Position numbers and translations under genes: made by a program
Notes under the pieces: model-generated
The model's database searches: none
What the model saw: only the letters and a program-made list of their open reading frames with translations
Told to the model about the DNA's origin: nothing
Shown here: positions 33,695-44,315 of the stretch, one piece after another
Layout: each line of letters opens with the position of its first letter
How positions within the stretch are numbered: position 1 is the stretch's first letter
Origin: Schizochytrium sp. TIO01
Lineage: Eukaryota; Sar; Bigyra; Thraustochytrida; Thraustochytriidae
Length of the DNA stretch: 64,000 bases
Assembly: GCA_004764695.1 (NCBI GenBank)
Contig: SMSO01000014.1
Coordinates: 6,996,029-7,060,028, forward strand
Direction of reading: 5' to 3'

Positions 33695-36235
33695 ATGATA
33701 CACTGGGAGGTGAGCAACTCATCAGAGTGGAGGGAATCTGTTGTTTACGATGAGCATTACGCTACATGGCAGACAGGGCTCATCTTAACTCTGCTGGCCT
33801 CATTACTTAGTTACGGATGGACTGCCAAATACTCTGATTTTATGTACTCCGTACGAGAACACATACGACAGCAGGATCTGGACTTGCAGAATAAGCAGCA
33901 AGAAACATCCACATCAACGCATCACGAAGTCCAGAACACAGAGGGAGACCTCGAGGCTGCAGGCGCAACACCGTCTGAAGGGCGTACAAGAGGTGACGCA
34001 GGCTCCGAACATGGCAGTGAAAGCTCGGTAGGTACGGGGTCTATCATAATGTCAACCTTCCTCCAAGCGGCCAAAGTTCACCCTTTTCGATTTATTATCT
34101 TTGCTCTCGTATTTGCAACATTTGTTGTCATGGATTTTGTTGCGCTAGCAATCGTTCCGTTAGCGCTTATTGTGCCAACAATCATGCTCATTTTTCTCTG
34201 GGGTGCCATCTACCGCGCTATTTGGCAACGCTCATTCGACATTCGCACGGCAGTGGAGACCATTGTTATCGCAGCTCTGATTGCTGTTGGCGTTGGTGTT
34301 GCCCCAAAGGGTTTGTATATCGTACATATCCGACGAGTTGTCAATTGGAATGCAAAAAGCATCATCTACTCGGGAGTTTTTGTAGGTGTGTGCATCTTTA
34401 TCTACCTCCTGCGCCGCTCGCGCCCGCAGAACTCACGAAATACTCAAACCATCCTCACTGGTGTACAAACGGGCATCTTTGGCGGTCAGGCACTGGTTCT
34501 GCTCAAACTCGTTGCGGAAATTTGTGAGAATGCCATTTTTCATTCAAACTACACCTTCGAAGGAGCCTCCGCCGTTGTGGTTGTCTGCTTATCTGTGATT
34601 CTTTCATCTTTGCACATCTTCTCGTTGCATACGACCCTTGGGCGACTCAATAAAGCAAATGTTCAACTTCTCATTCCTGTGCATCGACTGGCATTGATGG
34701 GGTCTGCTAGCATTGGTGCTGGAGTCTACCTTGAGGAGTGGAAAGTTCCTGAAGGTTCGCCTTTGCGTATGGGCCTCTATTATGGCCTTAGCTTGTTTGG
34801 CCTTACGCTTGCTTGCATTTACTTTGGTCACCGTGCTGCAAAAGAGGATTCGAATGCCAATGCAGACAGCAACAGAGCTTCACCGGACTCCTCTCTCTCC
34901 CAAAGGGACCGTCGTCGCCGCCATAGTAAGCAAATCACAGCGGTTCATGAACATGTCATGGACGATCTTGATGACAAGGAGCATTTCCACGATGTTATTG
35001 CGTCCAGGTCTGCGACACCAGTGCACGAGACAAAGCCTGGAAACGCTTTACTCAGTCTTGGTCAAGATCCCCACCGTATGTCATGTGCCGCTACTGGCGA
35101 TGATGATGAGGAGCTTGATGAGTATTACATGTCACATTCTCGCTCCATGATGGGCAGTGACGTGTATACTAACGCCAATAATCATGAAGAATTGCCAGAG
35201 CTTGCTCTTCCATCCTCTGCAAACATTGCGACCCCTCCAGCACCCCCTTCTGCTGGCTCATCTCCTGATTCCCCATCTGAGAAACTCGAGACTCAGAACA
35301 GCAATGTTTCCAATTCGTCACTTCAGTCATTCCACAGCCTCATGATTGATGACAGTGATGAGGAGGATGATGAAGGGCTTATGGGCCTGAAGACCAATGG
35401 GGAAGCAAGGGCGGGCGATTACTTGACCTCGGTCACACTTGCTGAAAGGGACCCGACAGTTTTCAACTATAATTATCCAGTACCTGAAGAAACCATGGTT
35501 TATCCAAAGTCAATGGGAACACCAAAGAGTAACTGGGTTGATGCGGGGCTTCAATCTGGTGGCTGGAAGGTCCGGGGCCCTGACTATGATAATGACCGCG
35601 TCAAAGTCCCTTGTGGAGAAGCTCGCATGGCTATTTCGGCTCTCGAGTGGATCTATGCCCCAGAGGTTCCTCATAAAGTCATGAGTGCTCGTGTAAATGG
35701 CTATTTGTCTAAGCATCACCTCAATCGTAAGGATCGTCCCTTCGTTATTCTTATTAATTTCATCATCCCTAGCGTTGGTCACTATGTAACTTACCTCACA
35801 CGGCGGCCCGATATCAAGGATGAAATCTTCGATGAAATGTTAGAAAAATTTATCAATGCTGAGCATGACGATTACCGTAACAAGCGTCTTAAGCTCATCC
35901 CTGGTGTGTTAGAGGGGAGCTATTTTGTCCGCAAAGCTGTTGGCGCCAAACCTGCACTTCTTTGCCAAAAGTTAACCACAACTTACCACCGTGGAGATAA
36001 CTTTTTTGAGATTGTTATCGATGTTGGTTCCTCGGCAATTGGTAGCCGTATCTTTTCGGCAGTGAAGGGTTTTGCATCAAGCTTGGTGTTGCATCTCGGC
36101 ATTGTTCTTGAGTCCAAGACTCATGCAGAACTTCCTGAGCGCCTTATGGTTGGCGTGGATATTTACACACCGGCAATGCACCCTAATGGGGCTCCAGTGC
36201 CACCTGCAGGTAACCAGGCTCTTGCAAATGTTTAG
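33695..36235 (+). CDS. NIPA-like magnesium transporter fused to EDR2_C (DUF1336) domain
   Basis: An 846-residue membrane protein; the start is the first ATG of the frame (MIHWEVSNSSEW). Residues 25-45 form one membrane helix. A hydrophilic loop of about 85 residues follows, then eight more helices from about 131 to 378. This part matches the NIPA/DMT transporter family: a FALAIVPLALIVPT-type helix pair, TGIFGGQALVLLKLVAEI (family pattern GGxxVLxxK) and LIPVHRLALMGSASIGAGVYLEEW (family IPVYY...GGxxFxEF). NIPA proteins carry Mg2+ and related cations. Residues 385-610 are an acidic, Ser-rich linker. Residues about 614-825 are an EDR2 C-terminal domain: WVDAGLQSGGWKVRGPDY, ILINFIIPS, then LVLHLGIVLESKTHAELPERL. 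In plants this domain accompanies PH and START lipid-binding modules, absent here. A transporter regulated by, or tethered through, lipid binding is inferred. Confidence 0.88.
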   Translation: MIHWEVSNSSEWRESVVYDEHYATWQTGLILTLLASLLSYGWTAKYSDFMYSVREHIRQQDLDLQNKQQETSTSTHHEVQNTEGDLEAAGATPSEGRTRGDAGSEHGSESSVGTGSIIMSTFLQAAKVHPFRFIIFALVFATFVVMDFVALAIVPLALIVPTIMLIFLWGAIYRAIWQRSFDIRTAVETIVIAALIAVGVGVAPKGLYIVHIRRVVNWNAKSIIYSGVFVGVCIFIYLLRRSRPQNSRNTQTILTGVQTGIFGGQALVLLKLVAEICENAIFHSNYTFEGASAVVVVCLSVILSSLHIFSLHTTLGRLNKANVQLLIPVHRLALMGSASIGAGVYLEEWKVPEGSPLRMGLYYGLSLFGLTLACIYFGHRAAKEDSNANADSNRASPDSSLSQRDRRRRHSKQITAVHEHVMDDLDDKEHFHDVIASRSATPVHETKPGNALLSLGQDPHRMSCAATGDDDEELDEYYMSHSRSMMGSDVYTNANNHEELPELALPSSANIATPPAPPSAGSSPDSPSEKLETQNSNVSNSSLQSFHSLMIDDSDEEDDEGLMGLKTNGEARAGDYLTSVTLAERDPTVFNYNYPVPEETMVYPKSMGTPKSNWVDAGLQSGGWKVRGPDYDNDRVKVPCGEARMAISALEWIYAPEVPHKVMSARVNGYLSKHHLNRKDRPFVILINFIIPSVGHYVTYLTRRPDIKDEIFDEMLEKFINAEHDDYRNKRLKLIPGVLEGSYFVRKAVGAKPALLCQKLTTTYHRGDNFFEIVIDVGSSAIGSRIFSAVKGFASSLVLHLGIVLESKTHAELPERLMVGVDIYTPAMHPNGAPVPPAGNQALANV

Positions 36236-37039
36236 AGATTCGGAGCCGCTCTACCGTATTGTTCTCTAAAGGAAGCATCCCACTTTGGTTTTTCTTTCTG
36301 TCGACATCAATGAAAGCTTTGAGCTTACTAACTAAGCTGCTTTCTAGAGTGCCAGTGTGGTACTTAGCCTCTCTTAGTTATTTTGTCCTATGAAATTTAT
36401 CGCGCCTGAAGCTACACCCGTATAAGACATGTACAATTCCAACGAAAGTGATGATTACAAAATCTTACATCTTCATGTCTTTTGTACCATCGCTCTGCCC
36501 GCTCGCTGTTTATCTTCATCAACCTGGTGATCAAGCAATTACTAGGAGTATTTAGTGTATGCCTCGGAAGCTCAAGCGTATGTATTCACTGTATAAACAA
36601 CAAAACCAACTAAAACGATAAAGTTTAAATTTTGCTTGGTGCTCTCTTATATTCTCACCGTGCTTCAAGGACATTAAGCAAGGGGGGAGGGGGGCTTCAT
36701 ACCTCCATGGCAAATGTGTGTATTTATTCAATCAGTGCTACAAGAGGATAGAAGGATCAGAAAAATTTGATTCTGTTGTGTAATTAAGGAAACTGGATTG
36801 TAAGAACCTGAACGACGATTCTACTCGTAGCAGAGGGTTGTTCTCTTTCAATCTTGCCGAGCCACGTACATAAAGGAATGTTGATCATTCATAAATAATA
36901 CTACAGCCTATGCGAGAAAAAATCTAACAACCCTCGTGTTTATTGGATTCTTTTGAAAGATGACAAAACGTATCACCTGGACAAAAACTTCAACTTCACA
37001 AGGACCGCTAAGTTGATCTGATCTAAACAGACATTAGAC
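36236..37039. other. Convergent 3' spacer, no gene seen
   Basis: AT-rich DNA between the converging NIPA-EDR2 and MBOAT stop codons, enough for two 3' UTRs. A short G-run stands near 36682-36693. Confidence 0.7.
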
Positions 37040-39247
37040 CTAAATTCGCTTCGAAGTAGCATTTAAGTCCTGGCCCCGCCATTCTCGAATGAAGAACATC
37101 AAATGCACACCAGTTGCCATGACAAAGAGATAATACAATACAAAGAAAGCGCCTTCCCATGTTGTAATTGCGGGGAGGAGTAATGCAGCACCTTCAAGCC
37201 CAGTCGTGTAACCAACTATATTAGCGATCTTGAGCATTATGATATTGCAAGCGCCGAGGAAACACACTAACCATCGGCTCGCCAATGGGTGCATGTCCAT
37301 CCAGGAGCGCATTGCAGGGAAGCGTGAAACTCTTTCTGCAACAATCTCAGGTACGAAAAAGATGGAAAGGAGCCAACCCCAGGCAAACAGCTGCGGCTTA
37401 ATATCATGCCAAAACCCGACAAAAGTAAAAACCACGAGAATATTGAATGCTTTACGAAAGGGACCGATGCCATTTCCACCAAGTGGCACATAAATGTACC
37501 TCACCAGCCAACGATTAAAGGAGCGGTGCCACGCCCGCCAAAAGCCCCCAATTGTGAAATTGTTGTTCATACACCGTTCCATATTTTCAACGGGTTCAAT
37601 ATCATCACAGACTGCCCAGAGTCTAAAGAAGCGCCAAATGAGAAGAAACTTGAACCACAAATACATAAGCGCCCAGTATGAATAATATATAACATCTTCA
37701 TAATTCAGAGGCCCACCATAGTACTGCCTCGTAAGGTAGACCAGGAGAGGGGTGCGGACAAATCGTCTTGTTGTAGGGTCTACTTCGTTCACCGTGTATC
37801 GAAAGGCCATGAAAGATAAGGTACCAACGTAAAGGTAGTGTGTGAGAACCTCAAAAAGCAGCAAAATAGCCAAAAAACGAAATGCGTAGCGGAATTTACC
37901 CTTGAGGGTGTAGGTTTGTTGTGCTAGCGCAAGATGTGATACAAACGAATTAAATGTAATAGTTGGCCCAGCAACATACAATGGAAGATAGAGAAGATAG
38001 CTCAAATATACTACCGGGTCGTGGTAAACCTGCTCCAGGTGGTACTGTTCTACACGCGAGCGTTCGTCAATAGAGGACTCACGGATGGCCACAGTGTCAT
38101 CGTCTGACTTCCAGATCTTGCTGGCTGAAGCTCCACCACTCGGAGCTGAGGAATGCTTGGCATCTTTTGAAGTTGGGTCTGTGTTGGTGTGGATTGCACA
38201 GTAGCGCCACCACATGTCCATATTAAAGCTCACCATGCGGAGCATGATGAAATTGAAGGAGTGGTGCCACTGGAGATCGCCAGTATGAGAATCTAACCAG
38301 TGGGTCCATGGAGTCTTGCCAAAGATGCTCGAGAACTTATAACCGCTGTAGGTTTCATTACAGTAGAGAACAAGAATATTAAAGGCCCACATTATTGTTG
38401 GAGTGATCCAGTGCGTGCTCAAGGTAGCATGGCTGAGCACCTGATTCAGCGCTACGAGTACTAGGATCTTGATTGTGTCTGCCTCATGGAAAACTACTGA
38501 GGCTAAAATTCCAACAGAGGCAATATATGTAGCGCGGGCACGCATACGATTTAGACGCGACCAATATAAAGTCAGTCTGCGTACCACAAACCCTAATAAT
38601 AAATAAACTACCATGATTCCAACCAGTGTAGGCAACATATCCCGAAACTCATGATACTGCGCATCCTTAATATCAATAGGGCGTCCGCCAATCCATGGAC
38701 TAAGCCATGAGTCATGGAGGCCACTTACATGAGGTTTTTGATGGTGCTTGTTCACCAAGAGCTCCTTGTACCTCGCACTAACACGCTCCGTAGTCATCAG
38801 AGTTCGCATGTAAAACTGCACAACAAGATAGGCATATATCGTCGCTTCGGTCCACCAGAGCCACGCTGGCATCGTTTTCGAGCCCGTTCCATTCTTTGAC
38901 TTTAAGCTTTGCGAATCTGCATCATGAGAGCTCAATCCAGATCCCATGGAGTCAGGTCCCGAGGATGTGGGCGATTTAGTTGTTGAACTGGATTTGCTGC
39001 GACGATTGGCCCTTCTCCGTACAGTACTTTTGGCTAACGTGAGGGCGCCCATGAGAATAAGAAACTGTGCCATAAGTGCGAAGGATTCGGAGTCAGAAGT
39101 GGCGTGGTGAACGTCCTCAACAGCAAAAGGCGTGGCTGCATGTGCTTTTGCAATGCGCGAGCTGGAGAGTCGTGCACTCGCCACAGAGCTCATGGCAGCG
39201 GCAACCGCGGCACCGCCCAGCGCCAGAGGGCCCAGAAATCGCGCCAT
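37040..39247 (-). CDS. GUP1: GUP1-like membrane-bound O-acyltransferase (MBOAT)
   Basis: A 735-residue multispanning acyltransferase of the GUP1/HHAT branch of MBOAT enzymes, which act in the ER; yeast Gup1 remodels GPI-anchor lipids. The first ATG (GGGAGCATGGCG) was taken as the start; the frame remains open for more than 115 codons upstream without an ATG. After a variable Ser/Arg-rich N-terminus come about ten hydrophobic segments. The signature runs FTIGGFWRAWHRSFNRW then LVRYIYVPLGGNG, giving the conserved Asn/His pair with H574, and FVGFWHDIKPQLFAWGWL gives the second MBOAT His, H614. The region PLYVAGPTITFNSF is the other GUP1 hallmark. Hydrophilic Ser/Asp inserts around 360-390 lengthen it relative to yeast Gup1 (560 residues). 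The next gene on the same strand is a GPAT-like acyltransferase. Confidence 0.93.
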   Translation of the reverse strand: MARFLGPLALGGAAVAAAMSSVASARLSSSRIAKAHAATPFAVEDVHHATSDSESFALMAQFLILMGALTLAKSTVRRRANRRSKSSSTTKSPTSSGPDSMGSGLSSHDADSQSLKSKNGTGSKTMPAWLWWTEATIYAYLVVQFYMRTLMTTERVSARYKELLVNKHHQKPHVSGLHDSWLSPWIGGRPIDIKDAQYHEFRDMLPTLVGIMVVYLLLGFVVRRLTLYWSRLNRMRARATYIASVGILASVVFHEADTIKILVLVALNQVLSHATLSTHWITPTIMWAFNILVLYCNETYSGYKFSSIFGKTPWTHWLDSHTGDLQWHHSFNFIMLRMVSFNMDMWWRYCAIHTNTDPTSKDAKHSSAPSGGASASKIWKSDDDTVAIRESSIDERSRVEQYHLEQVYHDPVVYLSYLLYLPLYVAGPTITFNSFVSHLALAQQTYTLKGKFRYAFRFLAILLLFEVLTHYLYVGTLSFMAFRYTVNEVDPTTRRFVRTPLLVYLTRQYYGGPLNYEDVIYYSYWALMYLWFKFLLIWRFFRLWAVCDDIEPVENMERCMNNNFTIGGFWRAWHRSFNRWLVRYIYVPLGGNGIGPFRKAFNILVVFTFVGFWHDIKPQLFAWGWLLSIFFVPEIVAERVSRFPAMRSWMDMHPLASRWLVCFLGACNIIMLKIANIVGYTTGLEGAALLLPAITTWEGAFFVLYYLFVMATGVHLMFFIREWRGQDLNATSKRI

Positions 39248-40665
39248 GCTCCCCCGGTGCAAAATTGGTGGCGCCGGAGCTGACGAAGACGGAGCTTGGG
39301 ACGATGAATTTTCGATTACGCGCCCTCCGGGTGGTTCTACCCCTCCTAAAACCGCTTTCCCGCTTCCTTTTCCTTCTTCAGGCACCAGAATGTGAAAGTG
39401 GTGCTCGGAATCGAAAGCGAACTCGTCAGACTCCCTCTCGCGGCTGATAGAGGAAGCGTGCCCAGTTCGTGCACTGCTGCCGTTGTCCTGGGCTCGGACT
39501 CGAAGTTGGTCTTCTTGTTCTTCAACCTGGATCTCGACGAGGTGGTGCAAAGACTGAAGGGCTATGTGTATTAGTATGCGAAGTTTCCGCACTGAGTGCG
39601 CGAAGGAATGTGCTTGCCATGCTCTAGGTGATGTACTGGCCTGGCTCGTGAAGGAGGAGGGACGTGATGCACCAGCAATTGCAAAGCAGATTTGCTTTGG
39701 CTTTGCATGGTGGCAGCAAGATGAAGAATTGCCGAGAGTCTTTTGCAGGTGAGGGTGACCTTGATTCGATCGTTTAAGGGAAAAACCAGGAGGCCCAATG
39801 AGGTCGCGGACAGCGGACAGTCGTCGGTGAACTGCAAGCGGAGTGGATCTTGGCTCTTGGCGAGGGCGAAGATGTTGGTTCGCGAAAGATGTGCACGAGA
39901 GGTAGGTCTAGATTTTAGGCAATGCAAGTGGAGCTTATAAGAGGTCAACACCGTGGCGGAGTGACTGACAGAACTCAATCAACATACTTTTAGAACAATG
40001 CTAAAAGAAAGAGAATGATTGTGTGATATACAAGATCAATTTGCACTATTTGTAATAAGAAGCAAGACAAAAAGTTTCTTCTACGTATATTCTTCATTTT
40101 GGCCCTGGTAGAGGTGCTAAGTACCTATCAGAGGTTCGTAGGTGTTGCTAGAGTGGGCGGTATATCACTGTTTTTTAGCGAAGGTATTACAGGAGCACCG
40201 GTGACTTTTGGGGGGGCTGTAGATCCTCTTTCCGAGCCAATGGTGAAACATCCATCTTTACATAATGTAGCCGAAAATATTGGGTTCAACGCATCAACTG
40301 TCAAGACGAAATCGTCCTGTTACGTACACCCTGGCATTTGGCGGCAAGCGCAAACTCAGATATGCATAATCAGTTCCATAGGACTTGCTCTCCAGGCTAT
40401 ACCTACTTTTAAGGTAGGTGACATAGACGACATTGTATAACTGAATATCAATTATAACGATGGGCAAAAGAACAAGCTTGTCAAAGAAGCAGTAGCTTAA
40501 AGCCAGTATAATAACGGGCTGGCGAACTAGTCAAAGAGGCAGAGGCTTAATACTTAACTAACTAAGTGGCGTGTATATGTATTTTTTCTATTTATGATAT
40601 GTGCGTAAGTGAGCACGCCAATTGCTATGATGGATAATTATATGATTATTACGGTTGATTAACAA
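39248..40665. other. MBOAT 5' flank and spacer
   Basis: The first 700 bases are G+C-rich, with a long open but ATG-less continuation of the MBOAT frame to at least 39592 and an overlapping 135-codon minus-strand frame at 39571-39978. This may be leader, promoter, or an unrecognised upstream exon. The rest, to the GPAT stop, is AT-rich with an inverted repeat ACCTAC/GTAGGT at 40401-40419. Confidence 0.5.
40401..40419. repeat. Short inverted repeat ACCTAC...GTAGGT
   Basis: Six-base arms separated by seven bases, another member of the TACC/GGTA word family in the spacers. Too short to predict function. Confidence 0.6.
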
Positions 40666-42261
40666 TTACTCGACGTAGTCCATCGTGGCATGATCAGCCA
40701 ATCGAAGAAGCTCGTTCCAATCCTTCTTGCGGCGGCGCATTGGATTGAAGTTAGTCCACCAACGAGGTCGACCCCTATCCTCATCAGTTTTGTCCTCGAA
40801 GACGTTGTCCTCACACTCTTCGAAAATGCGGTCCGCCGAAGACTGCGGAAACAGACTTACACCTTGCAAGACGTGAATTTTGGCTTGCGTGCGCAGCCTG
40901 AGCAGCGTCTGCAAATTGTTGTCTGACATGGTCATGAGACGATAAATACCGCAAATGGACCTTGCTGATGCGACTGCCTCCTCATACAGCCGCATCGTGA
41001 GCCAGAGATACGCCAACAGGAACGGCGCAAAGACATTGAAGAGCAGAATAAAACCTGCGATTCCAAAAAAGCCCACAATCATCTTATTCTCGGCCACCGA
41101 GTCTACCCAACCAATGCCTTTGTCCAGCAACGATCTCTCCTTGCGCTTGATCAAGTACCACACAGGGCTCCACAGCAGCAGACCCGGCGCTGCCACCAAC
41201 ATGAGAAGCGTGCATAACACTGTCCTGTAAGCAATTATTCTTACACACTGCATCTGAGTCGGCCTTACACCTCCGTTGGCCTCAATGCGCCTAATTCTAT
41301 CGCCCTTGACCTTGGCCACATCAAGCATCTTTTGATATGTTTCAAGAGATTCAGAGATTTCCTCAAGTTTCTTTGCCTGTTTTGCGTGTTGCAGCTCAAT
41401 TGCGTGTTTCTTTGCAGCATCCTTAGACAAGGGGGGCACCTCTGTATCGGGCGAGCTCTTGAAGATGGCGACCCAGCCCCTCAGGAAGTACATGTAGGTA
41501 GACAGGCTCATGAAGGTGCCAAGCGGCCTTTGTATCCTGGTAGCAGCGATGGCGAGACGCGCAGCCTGCCAGTCTGGCGCGGATAGGATGTTCTCGTGGT
41601 ACTCTGTCTCCAAGGCGTCAATGATGCGCTTGGCGGCCTCTTTGCGGGAGAGCCCTGGTCTCAGCCAAGATGCATCCACTACGACCGGCGGCCGGAATCG
41701 AAGCATTACGTCACTACGGAACTTTTCACGGTGGGTCCACGCCATCGCAGCCGGGACTAGGCTTACACGGAAGTCCTTCTCGCCGCGTTCTAATGCCTGG
41801 GCCACGGCCTCAAGGGCCATGTATGCCACGCCATCCTTGAACTTGAATGCCTCTGAGCGAAATGAAGACGCACCCTCAGGGCTGAAGCCCACGCAGTTGC
41901 CCTGCGCTAGGGCAGCGTAGACGGCCTTGAAGGTGTCCGCATTGAACTCTGCCGCGCGGTCACCATGCTCACGCCGCCGAAAGACGGGAACGGCGCCCGA
42001 GCCACGGATGAGCGTGCTGACCACAGGTAGCGACCACAGTGTGTCCTTGGCGCAGAAACGGATCACGCGAGGCGTCTGCGAGATAAGCACCACTGAATCC
42101 GTCAAGGAGTTGCCATGGTTAAAGCAGAGCAGTGTTGGCTCTCCCTCAGGAGGCATGTTCGAGACACCACGCACATCGAAGCTGCTGTAAAAGGAGAGAC
42201 TGCAGATCTTGAAGAAGACGCGGATGAGGTGGTACACGAAGCGGTCGCCAAAGATAGACAT
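40666..42261 (-). CDS. Glycerol-3-phosphate acyltransferase-like (SCT1/GPT2 type) PlsC-domain enzyme
   Basis: A 531-residue acyltransferase; the start is the first ATG (MSIFGDRFVYHL). The PlsC catalytic region lies at about 45-210. Motif I is NHGNSLTD with the HX5D spacing (H49, D55) found in the yeast Sct1/Gpt2 glycerol-3-phosphate/DHAP acyltransferases, unlike the HX4D of most LPAATs. Motif II is GAVPVFRRR (89-97) and motif III is GFSPEGASS (125-133). After a cytosolic coiled stretch come two to four membrane helices (about 335-375 and 390-430) and a basic Trp-rich tail. It would add the first acyl chain to glycerol-3-phosphate at the ER, the entry to phospholipids and triacylglycerol. Overall length is shorter than the roughly 750 residues of the yeast enzymes. 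The neighbouring MBOAT is also a lipid acyltransferase on the same strand, with 1.4 kb between them. Confidence 0.9.
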   Translation of the reverse strand: MSIFGDRFVYHLIRVFFKICSLSFYSSFDVRGVSNMPPEGEPTLLCFNHGNSLTDSVVLISQTPRVIRFCAKDTLWSLPVVSTLIRGSGAVPVFRRREHGDRAAEFNADTFKAVYAALAQGNCVGFSPEGASSFRSEAFKFKDGVAYMALEAVAQALERGEKDFRVSLVPAAMAWTHREKFRSDVMLRFRPPVVVDASWLRPGLSRKEAAKRIIDALETEYHENILSAPDWQAARLAIAATRIQRPLGTFMSLSTYMYFLRGWVAIFKSSPDTEVPPLSKDAAKKHAIELQHAKQAKKLEEISESLETYQKMLDVAKVKGDRIRRIEANGGVRPTQMQCVRIIAYRTVLCTLLMLVAAPGLLLWSPVWYLIKRKERSLLDKGIGWVDSVAENKMIVGFFGIAGFILLFNVFAPFLLAYLWLTMRLYEEAVASARSICGIYRLMTMSDNNLQTLLRLRTQAKIHVLQGVSLFPQSSADRIFEECEDNVFEDKTDEDRGRPRWWTNFNPMRRRKKDWNELLRLADHATMDYVE

Positions 42262-44315
42262 CCTGAGGTCCAAAGAGGAGTCTCGACTGTATTCGTTTTC
42301 TTTGCCTTGGCTATTGCTCCTGGCTTTCTACCCGTCGCGGGCTTGGAGACAGAACGTCAACACGGTGGGCGTCTCAGGGCTCGCGAGCAAACCTGCGATT
42401 ACAAGCTCGCGAAGGTTAACAAAAGAGCACGCAGGCCTGGTGCAACCCAGGTGAAACCCCAAGGCACTCGCGAGGGTGCGAGGCTGGTGTTTCCGGAGCG
42501 GCTCTAGCGATATATTTTTGGTTTGGTGAGCAAGCGATCTGCGCGACAGGTGTACTAATGATAAAATGACAATACCTGTTTTATCTTCTTTCTCATTTTT
42601 TACTTCTACTTTGTCACATAATAGTATCTATGTACCTACTACCTACAATCTCTTTTTTAAAGTAAAACAAAACTTTAAAAAAAAACTTAAAAATAACTAA
42701 AAAAAAAAAAAACTCAAAAGCGGCTCGACTAGGTTCGTCTTTTATCCGCGATGTCACAATCAAGCTCGCTTGTCCAGAGCGCTCTCTTGAGCTCGCAACA
42801 TACGAACAAATTTGTTTATTTCAATGTGCATCTAGCTGCCTCTAGGCCGGTATCACTCAAGCGGCAAAGCAGCTGGCTATGCCCATGGTCACCTAAGTAC
42901 GTGTGCGAACCACTTGAAGAAGATGCACAACAATTTTCATTAGTTCGCCTTCAGTTGTATATTATGATAGTTGGGACCTATGGTGTTTTGAACAGAACGA
43001 AAGAACACGGCTGTTGAGAACCATCCCAATCGATCGACGTAAGAAAACACATCCACAATGGCAGTGAGAGCCCTGGGTATCTCCCCCATGATCGAATAAT
43101 AAAACTAAAATAAGAAGTATGGTAAACCAGAAAATGAATTGAAGAAGGAGCCTCAAAATTGCAAAACCTGGTTTCCGAGATAATGGCGTTCTGTTCTCTC
43201 ATAGCAATACTGCATAATACCTGGTTAGGTAAAGAGAACGTCGCGAAAGAATCAAACAAAAGTATTTTCTACGATCATGAAACCAACAACGAATCGTGAA
43301 CGAAGTGACAACGCGAAATCATCAGAGCAGGTTTAGACAGTGCAGGAAACAACAACGGAGTCAGAGTCAGACCGCAGACTGATCGGCCATTCCGAGCAAA
43401 CGATCGAACAATTGGGAGGGATGTGCGCACCTTTGCACGAGCATCTCCGCAAACGTTGAAAATTGGCAGTTCATGGCACTAACAGAACGCCATTTCTTGC
43501 GACTTTAGGCGTAGCAGTAGGCAGTAATAATGCCTATTGGGCTTGCTTTGTTGGCTTTGTTCCATTTCATTTCATTGTGTTCATTCACAATGACTCATTT
43601 GTTCCTATCTTCCCAACGTCTGCTTTAGTTTTAATTTCTTAATTTCATTTTTAATTAAAAAATAAAAATAAAAATATATGAAATAGCCTTGAATAAAACT
43701 TTAATTACCTACGATTAGACGAAGGTTTCGAGTCACGATTGATAAAGTTTGCATGCGGACGACGAATTGAGCTTGAGACCTCGAGCTAATTCGCAGGCCC
43801 TCACTGATCGATAAAGCCACAGAGAAAGCTCAACTAGCTCGCGGATGTTGGGTATTTGATTATTTACCCGGAATGTCCGTGGAGGCGGTTGGACGGGTGG
43901 CTGTTCCCGTCATATCATGTGAGTCCTGGCATTGCTTGTAGGTTTGATTCAACCAAAACTGGGAAAGCAGCATTAGAGAAATGATCAAGAAATGCGAAGA
44001 GGAATCCTTGTAGCTCAAGCTACGAGGGACGGAAATTCGAGACTAGTAAGAACGAGTCCTATACACATATTAAAATACTTTATAGTAAACGTAGCTCTGC
44101 TAGCTTGGTCATGCCGCGTAAGAGAGAAGCGATACAGGAATGCAAGGGGGCAACCCTTGCTTGGTTTCGTAAAACACCTTGTTCTTCTTCATGATTGGCG
44201 AGGAACAGTATTGCCTCCACGCGCAACATTAGACATGATAGTAGGTGTCTTAGTTGCCATTTTGTTTTGTTTGACTGACTGCATTCTGTGCGCCAATGTA
44301 ATACGGTAGAGTGCA
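42262..44315. other. 2-kb spacer, no gene seen
   Basis: The first 250 bases are G+C-rich and are the likely promoter and leader of the GPAT-like gene. The remainder is AT-rich with poly(A) runs near 42660-42715 and a TACC motif cluster at 42632-42646. No frame shows a domain. Confidence 0.65.
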
